A stretch of DNA of 64,000 nt from Thioalkalivibrio sp. XN279 (GCF_011089885.1 NZ_JAANBD010000007.1:1-64000); one strand, 5' to 3'; numbered from the stretch's first letter, positions 38,581 through 48,288 are shown. A program made the numbers and translations. The notes: a model not told the origin generated them from the letters alone.

Positions 38581-39905
38581 GCGCGACAACTATTCCTGAT
38601 TACGGCACCCTTGGCGAGCGCGCCGCTGCCGGCCTGAAGCCCAGGGCGCTGTCCGACGAGCAGAAGGTCGCGAAGGCGAAGGAAGCCTTCCTGGCCGGCA
38701 TGACCGCCGACATGGCGACCTACCTCGAGTCCTGCATCCACTGCGGGATGTGCGCGGAGGCCTGCCACTTCTACATCGCCACGGGCGAAGCCAAGTACAC
38801 GCCGATCTTCAAGGTCGAGCCGTTGAAGAAGGTGTACCGGCGCGAACTGGCGCCGCTGCGTGCCTTCAACCGCTTTGTCAGCCGCGACATCACGGTGCAG
38901 GACCTGGAAGACTGGAAAGAGCTGGCCTACGACTCCTGCACCCAGTGCGGGCGCTGCAGCCTGCTGTGCCCGATGGGCATTCACATCCAGAGCATGATCC
39001 AGGTCGTGCGCAACGGCCTCGCGGCTGCCGGCATGGCGCCTGCGGAGTTGCAGGCGGTCTCGGACGAGCAGAAGGACAAGGGCAGCATCCTCGGCGCCGG
39101 CGCCGACAAGCTGCGCGAAGTCGTGGAGCGCGTCCGCGCCAAGGGCATCGAGGTCCCGCTGGACAAGGACAAGGCCGACGTGCTGGTGCTGTCCTCGGCG
39201 CTGGATTTCCTCAAGGACGAGAGCGTTCTCGCCGCGACGGCGAAGGTCATGAACAAGCTGGGCGTCAGCTGGACCATCCGCAGCGACGGTTTCGAGTCCG
39301 CCAACTTCGGCGCACTCTCCGGCGACGTGCAGGCCCAGAAGCGCATCAGCAAGCGCGTCATCGACGCCGCCATGGCCGCGGGCGCGAAAAAGGTCATCGT
39401 GGCCGAGTGTGGACACGCCTACCCGGTGCTGCGCTGGGAGGCGGCGACGCTGTACGGCAAGACGCTGCCCTTCGAGATCCTGTCCGTGGCGGAGTACCTG
39501 GGCCAGGAGCTCAAGGCTGGACGACTGAAGGTCAAGAAGGCCGGCAACGGCGCCAGCCACGTCACTTTCCATGACCCCTGCAAGCTGGGACGCATGGGCG
39601 GCTCGTTCGACGAGTCGCGCGACGTGCTGCGGGCGCTGGGCGTGAAGCTCACCGAGATGGAATCGCATGGACGCACCAACCTCTGCTGCGGCGGTGGCGG
39701 CGGCGTCGCCATGCTGAAGAGCGCACTGCCGCTGCGCCAGAAGGCTTTCGAGCTCAAGCGCGAGGAAGTCGAGCGGACCGGCGCACCGACGGTGGTCACT
39801 GCCTGCAATACCTGCATGCAGAATCTTGAAGCGGGCAAGGCCTGGCTGAACTGGGACAAGGACATCGTGAACCTCGTCCAGCTCGTCAGCGACAATCTCG
39901 CTTGA
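38577..39905 (+). CDS. isp2: Isp2, HdrD/DsrK-like Fe-S subunit of the hydrogenase
   Basis: A 442-residue cytoplasmic protein. Two [4Fe-4S] ferredoxin-type motifs come first: CIHCGMCAEACH (about residues 54-65) and CTQCGRCSLLCP (about 122-133). Two CCG-type domains follow, with HDPCKLGR and CCGGGGGVAML plus a final ACNTCMQNL, as in heterodisulfide reductase subunit D and DsrK. In Isp hydrogenases it sits on Isp1 at the cytoplasmic face and may exchange electrons with a disulfide/thiol or quinone pool. ATGA overlap with isp1. Its true redox partner has not been established. Confidence 0.9.
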   Translation: MSATTIPDYGTLGERAAAGLKPRALSDEQKVAKAKEAFLAGMTADMATYLESCIHCGMCAEACHFYIATGEAKYTPIFKVEPLKKVYRRELAPLRAFNRFVSRDITVQDLEDWKELAYDSCTQCGRCSLLCPMGIHIQSMIQVVRNGLAAAGMAPAELQAVSDEQKDKGSILGAGADKLREVVERVRAKGIEVPLDKDKADVLVLSSALDFLKDESVLAATAKVMNKLGVSWTIRSDGFESANFGALSGDVQAQKRISKRVIDAAMAAGAKKVIVAECGHAYPVLRWEAATLYGKTLPFEILSVAEYLGQELKAGRLKVKKAGNGASHVTFHDPCKLGRMGGSFDESRDVLRALGVKLTEMESHGRTNLCCGGGGGVAMLKSALPLRQKAFELKREEVERTGAPTVVTACNTCMQNLEAGKAWLNWDKDIVNLVQLVSDNLA

Positions 39906-39954
39906 GCCCGGCACGCCGGTAGCGAACGACTTACAAGGATCGGGGTAACTAAAT

Positions 39955-41688
39955 ATGAGCAATCGAGTCGTCGTAGACCCGATCACCCGCATCGAGGGAC
40001 ACCTCCGCGTCGAGGTGCAGATGCAGGGCGATCGAATCCAGCAGGCGTACTCCTCGGGCACGATGGTGCGCGGAATCGAGATCATCATGCGCGGGCGCGA
40101 CCCCCGCGATGCGTGGGCTTTCGTCCAGCGCATCTGCGGCGTGTGCACGCTGGTGCACGGCATGGCCTCCATTCGCGCCGTCGAGGACGCGCTGAAGTAC
40201 GAGATCCCGCCCAACGCGCAGCTGATTCGTAACCTGATGATCGGCGCGCAATACATCCACGACCATGTCATGCATTTCTATCACCTGCATGCACTGGACT
40301 GGGTGGATGTCGTTTCGGCGCTGAGCGCCGATCCGGCGGCCACGGCGGACCTGGCCAAGGCGGTATCGCCGAGCTGGCCCAAGTCCTCCGAGGGCTATTT
40401 CCGCGACGTGAAGAAGAAGCTGCAGACCTTCGTCGAAGGCGGCCAGCTCGGTATCTTCGCAAATGCGTACTGGGGGCACCCGGCCTACAAGCTGCCGCCC
40501 GAAGCCAACCTGATGGCCGTGGCGCATTATCTCGAAGCCCTTGCATGGCAGCGCGACGTCGTCAAGCTGCACGCCATTTTCGGCGGCAAGAACCCGCATC
40601 CGAACTTCGTCGTCGGCGGTGTGCCCAGCCCGATCGACCTGAACTCGGATTCGGCGATCAATGCCGAGCGGCTCAGCATCGTGCAGAACATCATCACCAT
40701 GATGCGTACGTTCGTCGACCAGGTGTACGTGCCCGATACCATCGCCATCGCCGGCTTCTACAAGGACTGGGGCGCCCGCGGCGAAGGCCTGGGCAACTTC
40801 CTCTCCTTCGGTGACCTGCCGTCGAAGACGATGAACGACCCGGACAGCTTCCTGTTCCCGCGCGGCGCGATCCTCAACCGCAACCTCAACGCGCTCGAGG
40901 AAGTGGACTTCAGCGACCCGAACGGGGTGCAGGAGTTCGCGTCGCACTCCTGGTACGACTACTCGGGCGGCCCGGAGCAGGGCCTGCATCCCTGGGACGG
41001 CGAGACCAAGTTCAACTACGAGGGCCGTGGCGGTCCGCAGCCGCCGTACAAGCAGCTCAATGTGGAAGACGGCTACAGCTGGCTCAAGTCGCCGCGCTGG
41101 AAGGGCAACTCCATGGAAGTGGGCCCGCTGGCCCGCGTCCTGGCGCTGTACGCCACCGGCCATGACCAGACCCGCGAGCTCGTCAACTACACGCTGCGCA
41201 CCCTCGACGTGCCGGTCGACGCCCTGTTTTCGACGCTGGGCCGCACTGCGGCTCGCACCCTCGAGACCAAGGTGGTGGCGGATGCGATGCAGGGCTGGAT
41301 GGACCAGTTGCTCAACAACATCCGTGCCGGCGACACGAGGACCTTCAACGAGGTGCAGTGGAACCCGTCGACCTGGCCGAGCACTGCCAAGGGCGTGGGC
41401 GCGCACGAGGCGCCGCGCGGCGGACTCTCGCACTGGATCGTCATCAAGGACGGCCTGGTGGACAACTACCAGTGCGTCGTGCCGAGCACCTGGAACGCCG
41501 GTCCGCGCGACTCCAACGGTGTGCCAGGGGCCTACGAGGCCGCGTTGCAGGACAACCACCAGCTGTACGATCCGGAGCAGCCGATCGAGATCCTGCGCAC
41601 GATCCACAGCTTCGATCCCTGCCTGGCCTGCGCCGTGCACGTGGCGGACGAGGACGGCAAGGAGCTGATCCAGGTGAAGGCGCTCTAG
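39955..41688 (+). CDS. hynL: [NiFe] hydrogenase large subunit
   Basis: A 577-residue subunit that begins VVVDPITRIEGHLRVEV. It carries the L1 motif RICGVCTLVHG and the L2 motif DPCLACAVH, the four cysteines that bind the Ni-Fe centre. Fifteen residues (VADEDGKELIQVKAL) follow the terminal histidine and would be removed by the maturation protease. No signal peptide is present, as expected, since it is exported with the Tat-bearing small subunit. A 49-bp gap separates it from isp2. Placement of the large subunit after isp1 and isp2 marks the group 1e arrangement. Confidence 0.96.
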   Translation: MSNRVVVDPITRIEGHLRVEVQMQGDRIQQAYSSGTMVRGIEIIMRGRDPRDAWAFVQRICGVCTLVHGMASIRAVEDALKYEIPPNAQLIRNLMIGAQYIHDHVMHFYHLHALDWVDVVSALSADPAATADLAKAVSPSWPKSSEGYFRDVKKKLQTFVEGGQLGIFANAYWGHPAYKLPPEANLMAVAHYLEALAWQRDVVKLHAIFGGKNPHPNFVVGGVPSPIDLNSDSAINAERLSIVQNIITMMRTFVDQVYVPDTIAIAGFYKDWGARGEGLGNFLSFGDLPSKTMNDPDSFLFPRGAILNRNLNALEEVDFSDPNGVQEFASHSWYDYSGGPEQGLHPWDGETKFNYEGRGGPQPPYKQLNVEDGYSWLKSPRWKGNSMEVGPLARVLALYATGHDQTRELVNYTLRTLDVPVDALFSTLGRTAARTLETKVVADAMQGWMDQLLNNIRAGDTRTFNEVQWNPSTWPSTAKGVGAHEAPRGGLSHWIVIKDGLVDNYQCVVPSTWNAGPRDSNGVPGAYEAALQDNHQLYDPEQPIEILRTIHSFDPCLACAVHVADEDGKELIQVKAL

Positions 41689-41720
41689 CGCAGCACCCGG
41701 TTGCGAAGCTCGACCGACGG

Positions 41721-41752
41721 AAAAGCCCGGCCCTGCCGGGCTTTTCCTTTTG
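41721..41752 (+). terminator. Rho-independent terminator after the hydrogenase genes
   Basis: An 11-bp perfect stem AAAAGCCCGGC (41721-41731) and GCCGGGCTTTT (41735-41745) with a CCT loop, followed by CCTTTTGG. It lies 33 bp after the large-subunit stop and 50 bp before the mscS start. The A-run before the stem would let it work in both directions, though nothing converges on it. Confidence 0.9.
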
Positions 41753-41801
41753 GTGAGGATGCTATCCTGCGCTGCTGAAGGTCTCGTCGCGGGAGGAGAC
41801 G

Positions 41802-43121
41802 ATGGACGAGTGGTACGACGCCGAACAGATCACCCGCTGGACGCAGCAGGCCTGGTCCTGGGTGCAGGCGGAAGTGCTGGTCCTGCCCAACTTGCTGCAG
41901 CTGCTTGCCGCACTGGCCTCATTGGTCCTGGCGGCCTTCGTGGCGCCGCGGCTGCGACGCTTCCTCGAGCGCGTGGCGCCGCCGGGGCGCTGGCAACGCC
42001 TCGTGGCGGCGCTCGCCCCGCTGCTGTTGCCGCTGCTGTGGTTGCTGCTGGTCGGGGTGGCGTGGCAGGGGGCGCTGTTGCAGGGCTGGCCGGCCAGGAT
42101 CCTGGAGATCTTTGCCAGCCTCCTGACCGCCTGGGTGGTGATCAACCTGGCGTCGATGGTGATCAGCAACCCGGTGTGGTCCCGCGCGGTCGCGATCAGC
42201 GCCTGGACCGTCGCCGCCCTGAACATCCTGCGCCTGCTCGATCCGACCGTGGCGCTGCTGGACAGCGTCGCCATGCAGTTCGGGGCGGTGCGGATTTCCC
42301 TGCTGACCCTGACCAAGTCGGTGTTTGCCCTTGCCATCCTGCTGTGGATCGCCACCGTGGTATCGGAGTTGCTGGAGGCGCGCCTCAAGCACAGCCCGAA
42401 CCTGACGCCCTCGGTGCAGGTGCTGTTCGGCAAGCTGTTCAAGTTCGCGCTCATCACCATCGCCGTCCTCGCTGCCATGGCGACTACGGGCATGGACCTG
42501 ACCGCGCTGGCGGTGTTCGGCGGCGCACTCGGTGTCGGCATCGGCCTCGGCCTGCAGAATGTGATCGCCAACCTGTTCTCCGGCCTGATCCTGCTGCTGG
42601 ACAAATCGATCAAGCCCGGAGACGTCGTGGCTGTGGCCGGCACCTACGGCTGGGTGAACACGCTGGGAGGGCGCTACGTCTCCGTCATCACGCGCGACGG
42701 TATCGAGCACCTCATCCCCAACGAGGAATTCATCACCACGCGGGTCGAAAACTGGACCCACACCGACACCAAGGTACGCCTGAAGATCCCGATCGGCATC
42801 CACTACAACTCGGATGTCGAGCGGGCGCTCGAGTTGTGCGAGGCCTGCGCCGCGGAGACCCCCCGCGTCATCGACGACCCGGGACCGATCTGCCAGCTGC
42901 GCAACTTCGGCGATAATGCCGTGGAGCTCGAGCTCCGGATCTGGATTTCGGACCCGATGAACGGCATCAACAATGTGCGCAGCGCCGTCCTGCGGCGCAT
43001 CTGGCGCGCGTTTCGCGAGGAGGGCATCCAGATCCCCTATCCGCAGCGGGACCTGCACCTGGCCAGCGCGGTGCCGCTCGAGGTCAGGCTCGCCAGGGAA
43101 CAGGGAGAAGAGGCGAAATGA
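41802..43121 (+). CDS. MscS family mechanosensitive channel
   Basis: A 439-residue membrane protein. About five hydrophobic helices in residues 20-200 precede the pore helix LTALAVFGGALGVGIGLGLQNVIANLFSGLILLL, which has the Gly/Ala packing pattern of MscS TM3. The beta domain then starts KPGDVVAVAGTYGWVNTLGGRYVSVITRDG, and the soluble vestibule domain follows. It opens under membrane tension to release solutes on hypo-osmotic shock. It follows the hydrogenase terminator and overlaps the OPT gene by 4 bp. It is longer than E. coli MscS (286 residues), matching the YbdG-like mid-size class. Confidence 0.9.
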   Translation: MDEWYDAEQITRWTQQAWSWVQAEVLVLPNLLQLLAALASLVLAAFVAPRLRRFLERVAPPGRWQRLVAALAPLLLPLLWLLLVGVAWQGALLQGWPARILEIFASLLTAWVVINLASMVISNPVWSRAVAISAWTVAALNILRLLDPTVALLDSVAMQFGAVRISLLTLTKSVFALAILLWIATVVSELLEARLKHSPNLTPSVQVLFGKLFKFALITIAVLAAMATTGMDLTALAVFGGALGVGIGLGLQNVIANLFSGLILLLDKSIKPGDVVAVAGTYGWVNTLGGRYVSVITRDGIEHLIPNEEFITTRVENWTHTDTKVRLKIPIGIHYNSDVERALELCEACAAETPRVIDDPGPICQLRNFGDNAVELELRIWISDPMNGINNVRSAVLRRIWRAFREEGIQIPYPQRDLHLASAVPLEVRLAREQGEEAK

Positions 43122-45085
43122 GCGAACGCAAGGGCTTGGGCCCAGGCGCTTTCGAGCCGCCGCCGCCGGGGGGCGCCTACCAGCCCTATGTGCCTGCGTC
43201 CGCCGCGCTGGCCGAGTTCACCCTGAAGGCCATCGCCCTGGGCATTGTCTTCGGCATCATCTTCGGCGCCGCCAACGCCTACCTCGGGCTCCGCGCCGGC
43301 CTGACCATCAGTACCTCGATCCCGGTGGCCGTGATGACGGTGGCGGTGTTCAAGGCGTTGCAGGCGGTGGGGCGGCCAGGGACCATCCTCGAGGCCAACC
43401 TCTCGCAGACGGTCGGTTCGGCCTCGAGCTCCCTCGCCAGCGGCATCATCTTCACGCTGCCGGCGCTGTTCCTGTGGGGCCTGTCTCCCAGCCTGTTGCA
43501 GATGACCATACTGGCGATGTGCGGCGGGGTGCTGGGGATCCTGTTCATGGTCCCGCTGCGACAGTTCCTCATCCACCGCGAGCACGGCAAGCTGCCTTAC
43601 CCCGAAGGCACGGCCTGCGCCGAGGTGCTGGTCGCCAACGAGACCGGCGGCGGCAATGCGCGCTTTGTATTCATCGGGCTGGCGGCGGGCGCGGCCTTCA
43701 AGGCGCTCACTTCGTGGGCGCGCGCCATTCCGGACTCCATCCACGCGGCCTTGCCGTGGCCGCGCAAGGCGGAGCTCGGGATGGACCTGTCGCCGGCGCT
43801 GTTCGGTGTCGGCTATATCCTCGGCATCCGCATCGCGGCCGTGATGGTCGGTGGCGGCCTGATGTCCTGGCTGGTGATCATCCCCATGCTGGACTGGTGG
43901 GGCGCCGGCCGCACATTGCCGCTGTACCCGGAGACAAAGCTGCTCATGACCGACATGAGCCCGGCGCAGCTGTGGACGCGCTACGTGCGCTACATCGGCG
44001 CGGGCGCGGTCGCCGCGGCGGGCATCATCACGCTGGTGCGCAGCCTGCCGGTGATGCTCGACAGCTTCCGCATCGGCTTTGGGCAGCTGCGGCAGCGCCA
44101 GGGCCTCGAGCCCGTGGCCGTGCCGCGCACCGCGCAAGACCTGCCGCTGCGTTTCGTCGGCCTTGGCGTGGTGACGGTCATCATGTTGCTGGCCGTGGTG
44201 CCGGTGGCCTTCGGCGAGGTCGGCGGCGTCGGCCTGCGACTTGTCGCCGCCATCTGCGTGGCTGTGTTCGCCTTCTTTTTCGTCACCGTGGCCTCGCGCA
44301 TCGTCGGGCTGGTGGGCGTCACCAGCAATCCGACCAGCGGCATGACCATCGCGGCACTGCTCGGCACTGCCGGTATTTTCCTGGCCTTCGGCTGGACCGA
44401 CCTGAGCGGCAAGGCCGCCGCGATCACCGTCGGCTGCGTCGTGGCCATTGCCGCCTCCATTTCCGGCGACACTTCGCAGGACCTGAAGACCGGTTACCTG
44501 CTCGGCGCGACGCCGCGCCGGCAACAGGTCGGGGAACTGGTCGGCGTGCTCACTTCCGCGGTGTTCGTGTGTCTTGCCGTGCTGTTGCTCGCCGAAACTT
44601 TCGGTTTCGGCAGCACGGAGCTGCCGGCGCCGCAGGCGACGTTAATGAAGCTGGTGATCGACGGCGTGCTCGACCAGTCGCTGCCCTGGGGCCTGGTGGC
44701 GATCGGCGTGGGTATCGCCGTGGCCTGCGAGTTGCTGCGCATCCCCTCGCTGCCCTTTGCCGTCGGCGTGTACCTGCCGGTCTCCACCATGACGCCGATC
44801 TTCCTCGGCGGGCTCATTCGCTGGTGGGCGGAGCGCAGCGCGCGCCACGCGGACGAGGTGGGCGAGCGCCGCGAGCGCGGGATCCTGCTGGGCAGCGGTT
44901 TCGTCGGCGGGGAAGGCCTGCTCGGCGTGGGCATTGCCGGCGCGGCGTTCGTCCTCGGGCGCAGGCCATTGGGCCTGGGTACCGACTGGCTCGGCGGCGA
45001 GGTCGCGGCCATGCTGGTCGGCCTTGTGGCGTTCGCCGCCTTCGCCGCCTGGTTCATACTGCAGGTGCGCCGTGCCGGGAGATGA
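43118..45085 (+). CDS. OPT family oligopeptide transporter
   Basis: A 655-residue inner-membrane protein with about 14-16 hydrophobic segments. It shows the OPT N-terminal motif IIFGAANAYLGLRAGLTISTSIP, the NLSQTVGSASSSLASGIIFTLPAL segment, YPEGTACAEVL, and SNPTSGMTIAALLGTAGIFLAFGW. Bacterial OPT proteins import oligopeptides or metal chelates by proton coupling; the substrate is unknown. Coupled to mscS by ATGA, and the next gene starts 2 bp after its stop, so the three may form one transcript. Confidence 0.9.
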   Translation: MSERKGLGPGAFEPPPPGGAYQPYVPASAALAEFTLKAIALGIVFGIIFGAANAYLGLRAGLTISTSIPVAVMTVAVFKALQAVGRPGTILEANLSQTVGSASSSLASGIIFTLPALFLWGLSPSLLQMTILAMCGGVLGILFMVPLRQFLIHREHGKLPYPEGTACAEVLVANETGGGNARFVFIGLAAGAAFKALTSWARAIPDSIHAALPWPRKAELGMDLSPALFGVGYILGIRIAAVMVGGGLMSWLVIIPMLDWWGAGRTLPLYPETKLLMTDMSPAQLWTRYVRYIGAGAVAAAGIITLVRSLPVMLDSFRIGFGQLRQRQGLEPVAVPRTAQDLPLRFVGLGVVTVIMLLAVVPVAFGEVGGVGLRLVAAICVAVFAFFFVTVASRIVGLVGVTSNPTSGMTIAALLGTAGIFLAFGWTDLSGKAAAITVGCVVAIAASISGDTSQDLKTGYLLGATPRRQQVGELVGVLTSAVFVCLAVLLLAETFGFGSTELPAPQATLMKLVIDGVLDQSLPWGLVAIGVGIAVACELLRIPSLPFAVGVYLPVSTMTPIFLGGLIRWWAERSARHADEVGERRERGILLGSGFVGGEGLLGVGIAGAAFVLGRRPLGLGTDWLGGEVAAMLVGLVAFAAFAAWFILQVRRAGR

Positions 45086-45086
45086 C

Positions 45087-46727
45087 GTGGTGACCAGGTT
45101 CGAACACGGCACACGCGGACCGCGGCGCGTGCGCAGCACAGTGTTGCTGCTCGCGACCCTGCTGGTGGCCTGGGCTGCGCCTGCGGCTGCCGCTCCTGAC
45201 GCCGCGCTGGTGGCCGAGACCTTGCGCCGTTCGATCGAGCAGCTGCACGTCACCGGCCAGGTGATCGTGGCAGGACAGCGCCTGCGCTCCGCGCGGGTGC
45301 TGCCCGAGCTCTACCAGCAGCGGGGTTTCACACTGCTGTGGAGCACGCGGGCCAACGAGGAGGCCATGCTGGGTGAAATCGCCGCGGTCAGCGGCGACGG
45401 CCTGGACCCTGCGGATTATCATTTCGAAGCCCTGCGCGAGCTGTTGCGCCAGCGCAGCGAGGTGCCGGACGACGCCGCGCTGGCCGCCGCCGCGGACCTG
45501 CTCCTGAGTGACGCCCTGGCCCGCCTGGTGGCGCACCTTGCGCGCGGCAAGCTCGACCCCGTCACTGGCGCGCCACGCTGGGACCTCGAGGGCAACGTGC
45601 GCGGCGAGCCGGCGGCGGTCGTGCTCACCCGCATTGCCACGGGTAACGCCGTGGCGGTGCAGCTCGGGGAGCTCCGCCCGGTGCAGCCGATATACGGGCG
45701 GCTCAAATCCATGCTGGCACGTTACCGGCTGGTGGCGGAGCAAGGGGGTTGGCCGGAGATCGGCGGTGGCCCGGTGTTGCAGCAGGGGATGGAGGACCCC
45801 AGGGTCGTACAGTTGCGGCGCAGGCTGGCGCAGACCGGAGATTTCCCCGGCGTGGTGATCGATTCGCCGCGCTTCGAACCGGCCCTGGAAGAGGCCTTGC
45901 GCGCGTTCCAGGTGCGCCACCAGCTGGAGGCCGACGGGCGTTTCGGCCCTGCTACGCGCCGCGCCATCAATCGTCCCGTGGACGAGCTCATGGGGCTGTT
46001 GCGCGCCAACCTGGAGCGCGCCCGCTGGCTGCTGGCCGAGGTGCGCGGGCGCCTGCTCGTCATCGACCTGGCCGGGCAGCAGGTCGTGCTCCTTGATCAC
46101 AGCGATCCGGTGGCGACTTTCGCCACCGAGCTGGCGCCGATGTTGAGGGAGATGACCCCCTTCCGCGGCGAGCTGCGCTACCTGGTGGTCAACCCCGACT
46201 GGGTGCTGCCGCCCGAGCTCGTGGCGTCGCAGGTCGTCCCCCTCGCGCGGCGCCAGCCGGGGCGTTTCGACGAGCTCGGCCTGCAGGTGTTCGACGAGTA
46301 CGGCGCCTCGCTGTCGCCGCGTGCCGCCGACTGGGCGGCTCCCGGCAAGCTCATCGTGCGGCAGCTGCCGGGCCCACGCAGTTTCCTCGGCGAGTTCCGT
46401 TTTCCGGTGTGGCCGCATCCGGGTGTCTTCATGCATGGCGGTGCCGAGGCGGAGCGATCCCTGGCGGGCGCGGTACGCCTCGCGGACGCTGCCGGGCTGG
46501 CGGATGCCCTCGCGACTCCGGAGGCCGGGTTCGCGCCGCAGCAACTGGCCGCCGCGCTGGCCACGGGTACGGCGCACACCTTCAGCCTGAGACGCCCCGC
46601 CACGGTCGTGCTCGCGCCGTGGACTGCATGGGTAGACCAGTCCGGGCACGTGTTCTTCCGCGCCGGTTATGAGCGCGCCGACGCCGAGATCATCGCCGGC
46701 CTGGCCAGGCGGGCGGGCGCTGACTGA
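45087..46727 (+). CDS. YcbB/LdtD-like L,D-transpeptidase homologue lacking the catalytic cysteine
   Basis: A 546-residue exported protein (signal VLLLATLLVAWAAPAAAAP). It has the YcbB scaffold region (LPELYQQRGFTLLW, DGLDPADYHFEAL), a peptidoglycan-binding domain (ALRAFQVRHQLEADGRFGPATRRAIN) and a YkuD-like domain (LVVNPDWVLPPEL, VFMHGG). Active family members end with a S-x-G-C-V/I-R motif; here the corresponding sequence is SLAGAVRL, with Ala462 (codon GCG 46470-46472) in place of the nucleophilic Cys, and the spacing from His450 is short. It is therefore probably non-catalytic. Start GTG 45087 (or 45090) follows GGGAG. Confidence 0.85.
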   Translation: MVTRFEHGTRGPRRVRSTVLLLATLLVAWAAPAAAAPDAALVAETLRRSIEQLHVTGQVIVAGQRLRSARVLPELYQQRGFTLLWSTRANEEAMLGEIAAVSGDGLDPADYHFEALRELLRQRSEVPDDAALAAAADLLLSDALARLVAHLARGKLDPVTGAPRWDLEGNVRGEPAAVVLTRIATGNAVAVQLGELRPVQPIYGRLKSMLARYRLVAEQGGWPEIGGGPVLQQGMEDPRVVQLRRRLAQTGDFPGVVIDSPRFEPALEEALRAFQVRHQLEADGRFGPATRRAINRPVDELMGLLRANLERARWLLAEVRGRLLVIDLAGQQVVLLDHSDPVATFATELAPMLREMTPFRGELRYLVVNPDWVLPPELVASQVVPLARRQPGRFDELGLQVFDEYGASLSPRAADWAAPGKLIVRQLPGPRSFLGEFRFPVWPHPGVFMHGGAEAERSLAGAVRLADAAGLADALATPEAGFAPQQLAAALATGTAHTFSLRRPATVVLAPWTAWVDQSGHVFFRAGYERADAEIIAGLARRAGAD

Positions 46728-46833
46728 GATATGGTGGGGCGCCGGCCAGGACGATGGCCACGAGACGACCGCCTTTGCGCCCGCGCCACGTCCGCGCATA
46801 ATCGTGACCTTCAGCCACGGGACCCGCTTACAG

Positions 46834-48288
46834 ATGGAGCAGCTTTCCGGCCTCGACGCCGCCTTCGTGTATCTCGATGCGCGCAACGCACCCATGCACG
46901 TGGGTGGGCTGCACGTCTACGAGTCGGCCGGCGGGGCGTTCGGCTTCGAGGAATTCCGCAGCCACATCGCTGCATGCATCGACAGTTCGCCGATTTTCCG
47001 GCGCCGCCTGCAACAGGTGCCGCTGCGACTCGGCCGGCCCTTCTGGGTCGAGGATCCGCATTTCGATCTCGACCTGCACCTGCAGCACTCTGCGTTGCCG
47101 CGACCGGGCGACTGGACGGCCATGCGCGACCTGGCCGCGCGCATGTTCTCGCGTCCGCTCGACCCCGAGCGCCCCTTGTGGCATCTCACCTTCGTTTCCG
47201 ACCTGGATGCATGCAAGCGCTTCCCGCGCGGAAGTTTCGCCGTCATCTCGCGCGTGCATCATGCCGCCGCCGACGGTCTCGGTACGCTCGACATGTTCAA
47301 TGCCATCTGGAGCACGGCACCACGCCGGCTGAAGCGCCGCCGCGGCACAGCACGTCCCCGGCGCCCGGCGCCGGCGCCCGGCGGCCTGGAGTTGCTGGGG
47401 AAAAGCCTGCGCGGCATTTTGCGCGAACCGGGCGAGGCGCTTGGCTGGGCGGCCGGGATGGTGCGCGGCGGCCTCGGCCTGGGGCGCGAGTTCATCGCGC
47501 GCGAGCACCACGCCCCGCCGATGCTGTTCCAGGCGCCGCGCAGTCCGTTCAACGTGCCGATCAGTTCGCGCCGCGGCTTCGACGCGGCCACGTTGCCGCT
47601 GGGCGAGATCCGCAAGATCCGCGCCGCGGTCCCCGGCGCGACCGTCAATGATGTCGTGCTCGCCGTCTGCAGCGGGGCGCTGCACCACTACCTGAAGGAC
47701 TACGGCAACCTGCCTGAGCGCGACCTGGTGGCCATGGCGCCGATCTCCATCCGCAACCAGGTGCACAAGGGCGGCAACCGGGTCTCGGCCATGCTGGTGC
47801 CGCTCGAGGTGGAAGTGCGGGACCCGCTGGAGCGGCTGCGTCGTATCCACACCCATGCGGTGGACAGCAAGGCCTATACGGACGCCATCGGGGCCGCCAC
47901 GCTGGCAGACACCTCGCGCTTCGTACCGTATTCCCTGGCGACCGCGGCGGCCAGCTTGTACTCGGGGCTGCATCTCGCGCGCTACCATCGGCCGCCCTTC
48001 AACCTCGTCATCACCAACGTGCCCGGTCCCCGCGAGCCGTTGTACCTGGGTACGGCACGGTTGCTTGAGGGCTACGGCACCGCGCCGGTGCTGGACGGGC
48101 TGGGCCTGATCCTGGTGGTCACCAGCTACCTGGACACCCTCTCGATCAGCGCCACCGCGGCGCACGAGGCGGTGCCCGATTTGCAGCGGCTGGTAGCAGG
48201 GATCGACGCCAGCTTCGAAGCGTTGAAACAGGCCGTCGCGCCGCAACGCAAGACCACGACGCGGAGCCGCTCCCATGTCCGGGGCTGA
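46834..48288 (+). CDS. Wax ester synthase/diacylglycerol acyltransferase (WS/DGAT)
   Basis: A 484-residue acyltransferase. It begins MEQLSGLDAAFVYLDARNAPMHVGG, the family's N-terminal signature, has the catalytic HHAAADG (HHxxxDG) motif near residue 145, and the downstream PLD-, NDVVLAVCSGALHHYL and NLVITNVPGPREPLYL segments. These enzymes acylate long-chain alcohols or diacylglycerol with acyl-CoA to make wax esters or triacylglycerol as storage lipids. The ATG at 46834 is chosen for the family N-terminus; no strong ribosome site is visible. It overlaps the following hydrolase by 14 bp, suggesting joint lipid metabolism. Confidence 0.92.
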   Translation: MEQLSGLDAAFVYLDARNAPMHVGGLHVYESAGGAFGFEEFRSHIAACIDSSPIFRRRLQQVPLRLGRPFWVEDPHFDLDLHLQHSALPRPGDWTAMRDLAARMFSRPLDPERPLWHLTFVSDLDACKRFPRGSFAVISRVHHAAADGLGTLDMFNAIWSTAPRRLKRRRGTARPRRPAPAPGGLELLGKSLRGILREPGEALGWAAGMVRGGLGLGREFIAREHHAPPMLFQAPRSPFNVPISSRRGFDAATLPLGEIRKIRAAVPGATVNDVVLAVCSGALHHYLKDYGNLPERDLVAMAPISIRNQVHKGGNRVSAMLVPLEVEVRDPLERLRRIHTHAVDSKAYTDAIGAATLADTSRFVPYSLATAAASLYSGLHLARYHRPPFNLVITNVPGPREPLYLGTARLLEGYGTAPVLDGLGLILVVTSYLDTLSISATAAHEAVPDLQRLVAGIDASFEALKQAVAPQRKTTTRSRSHVRG

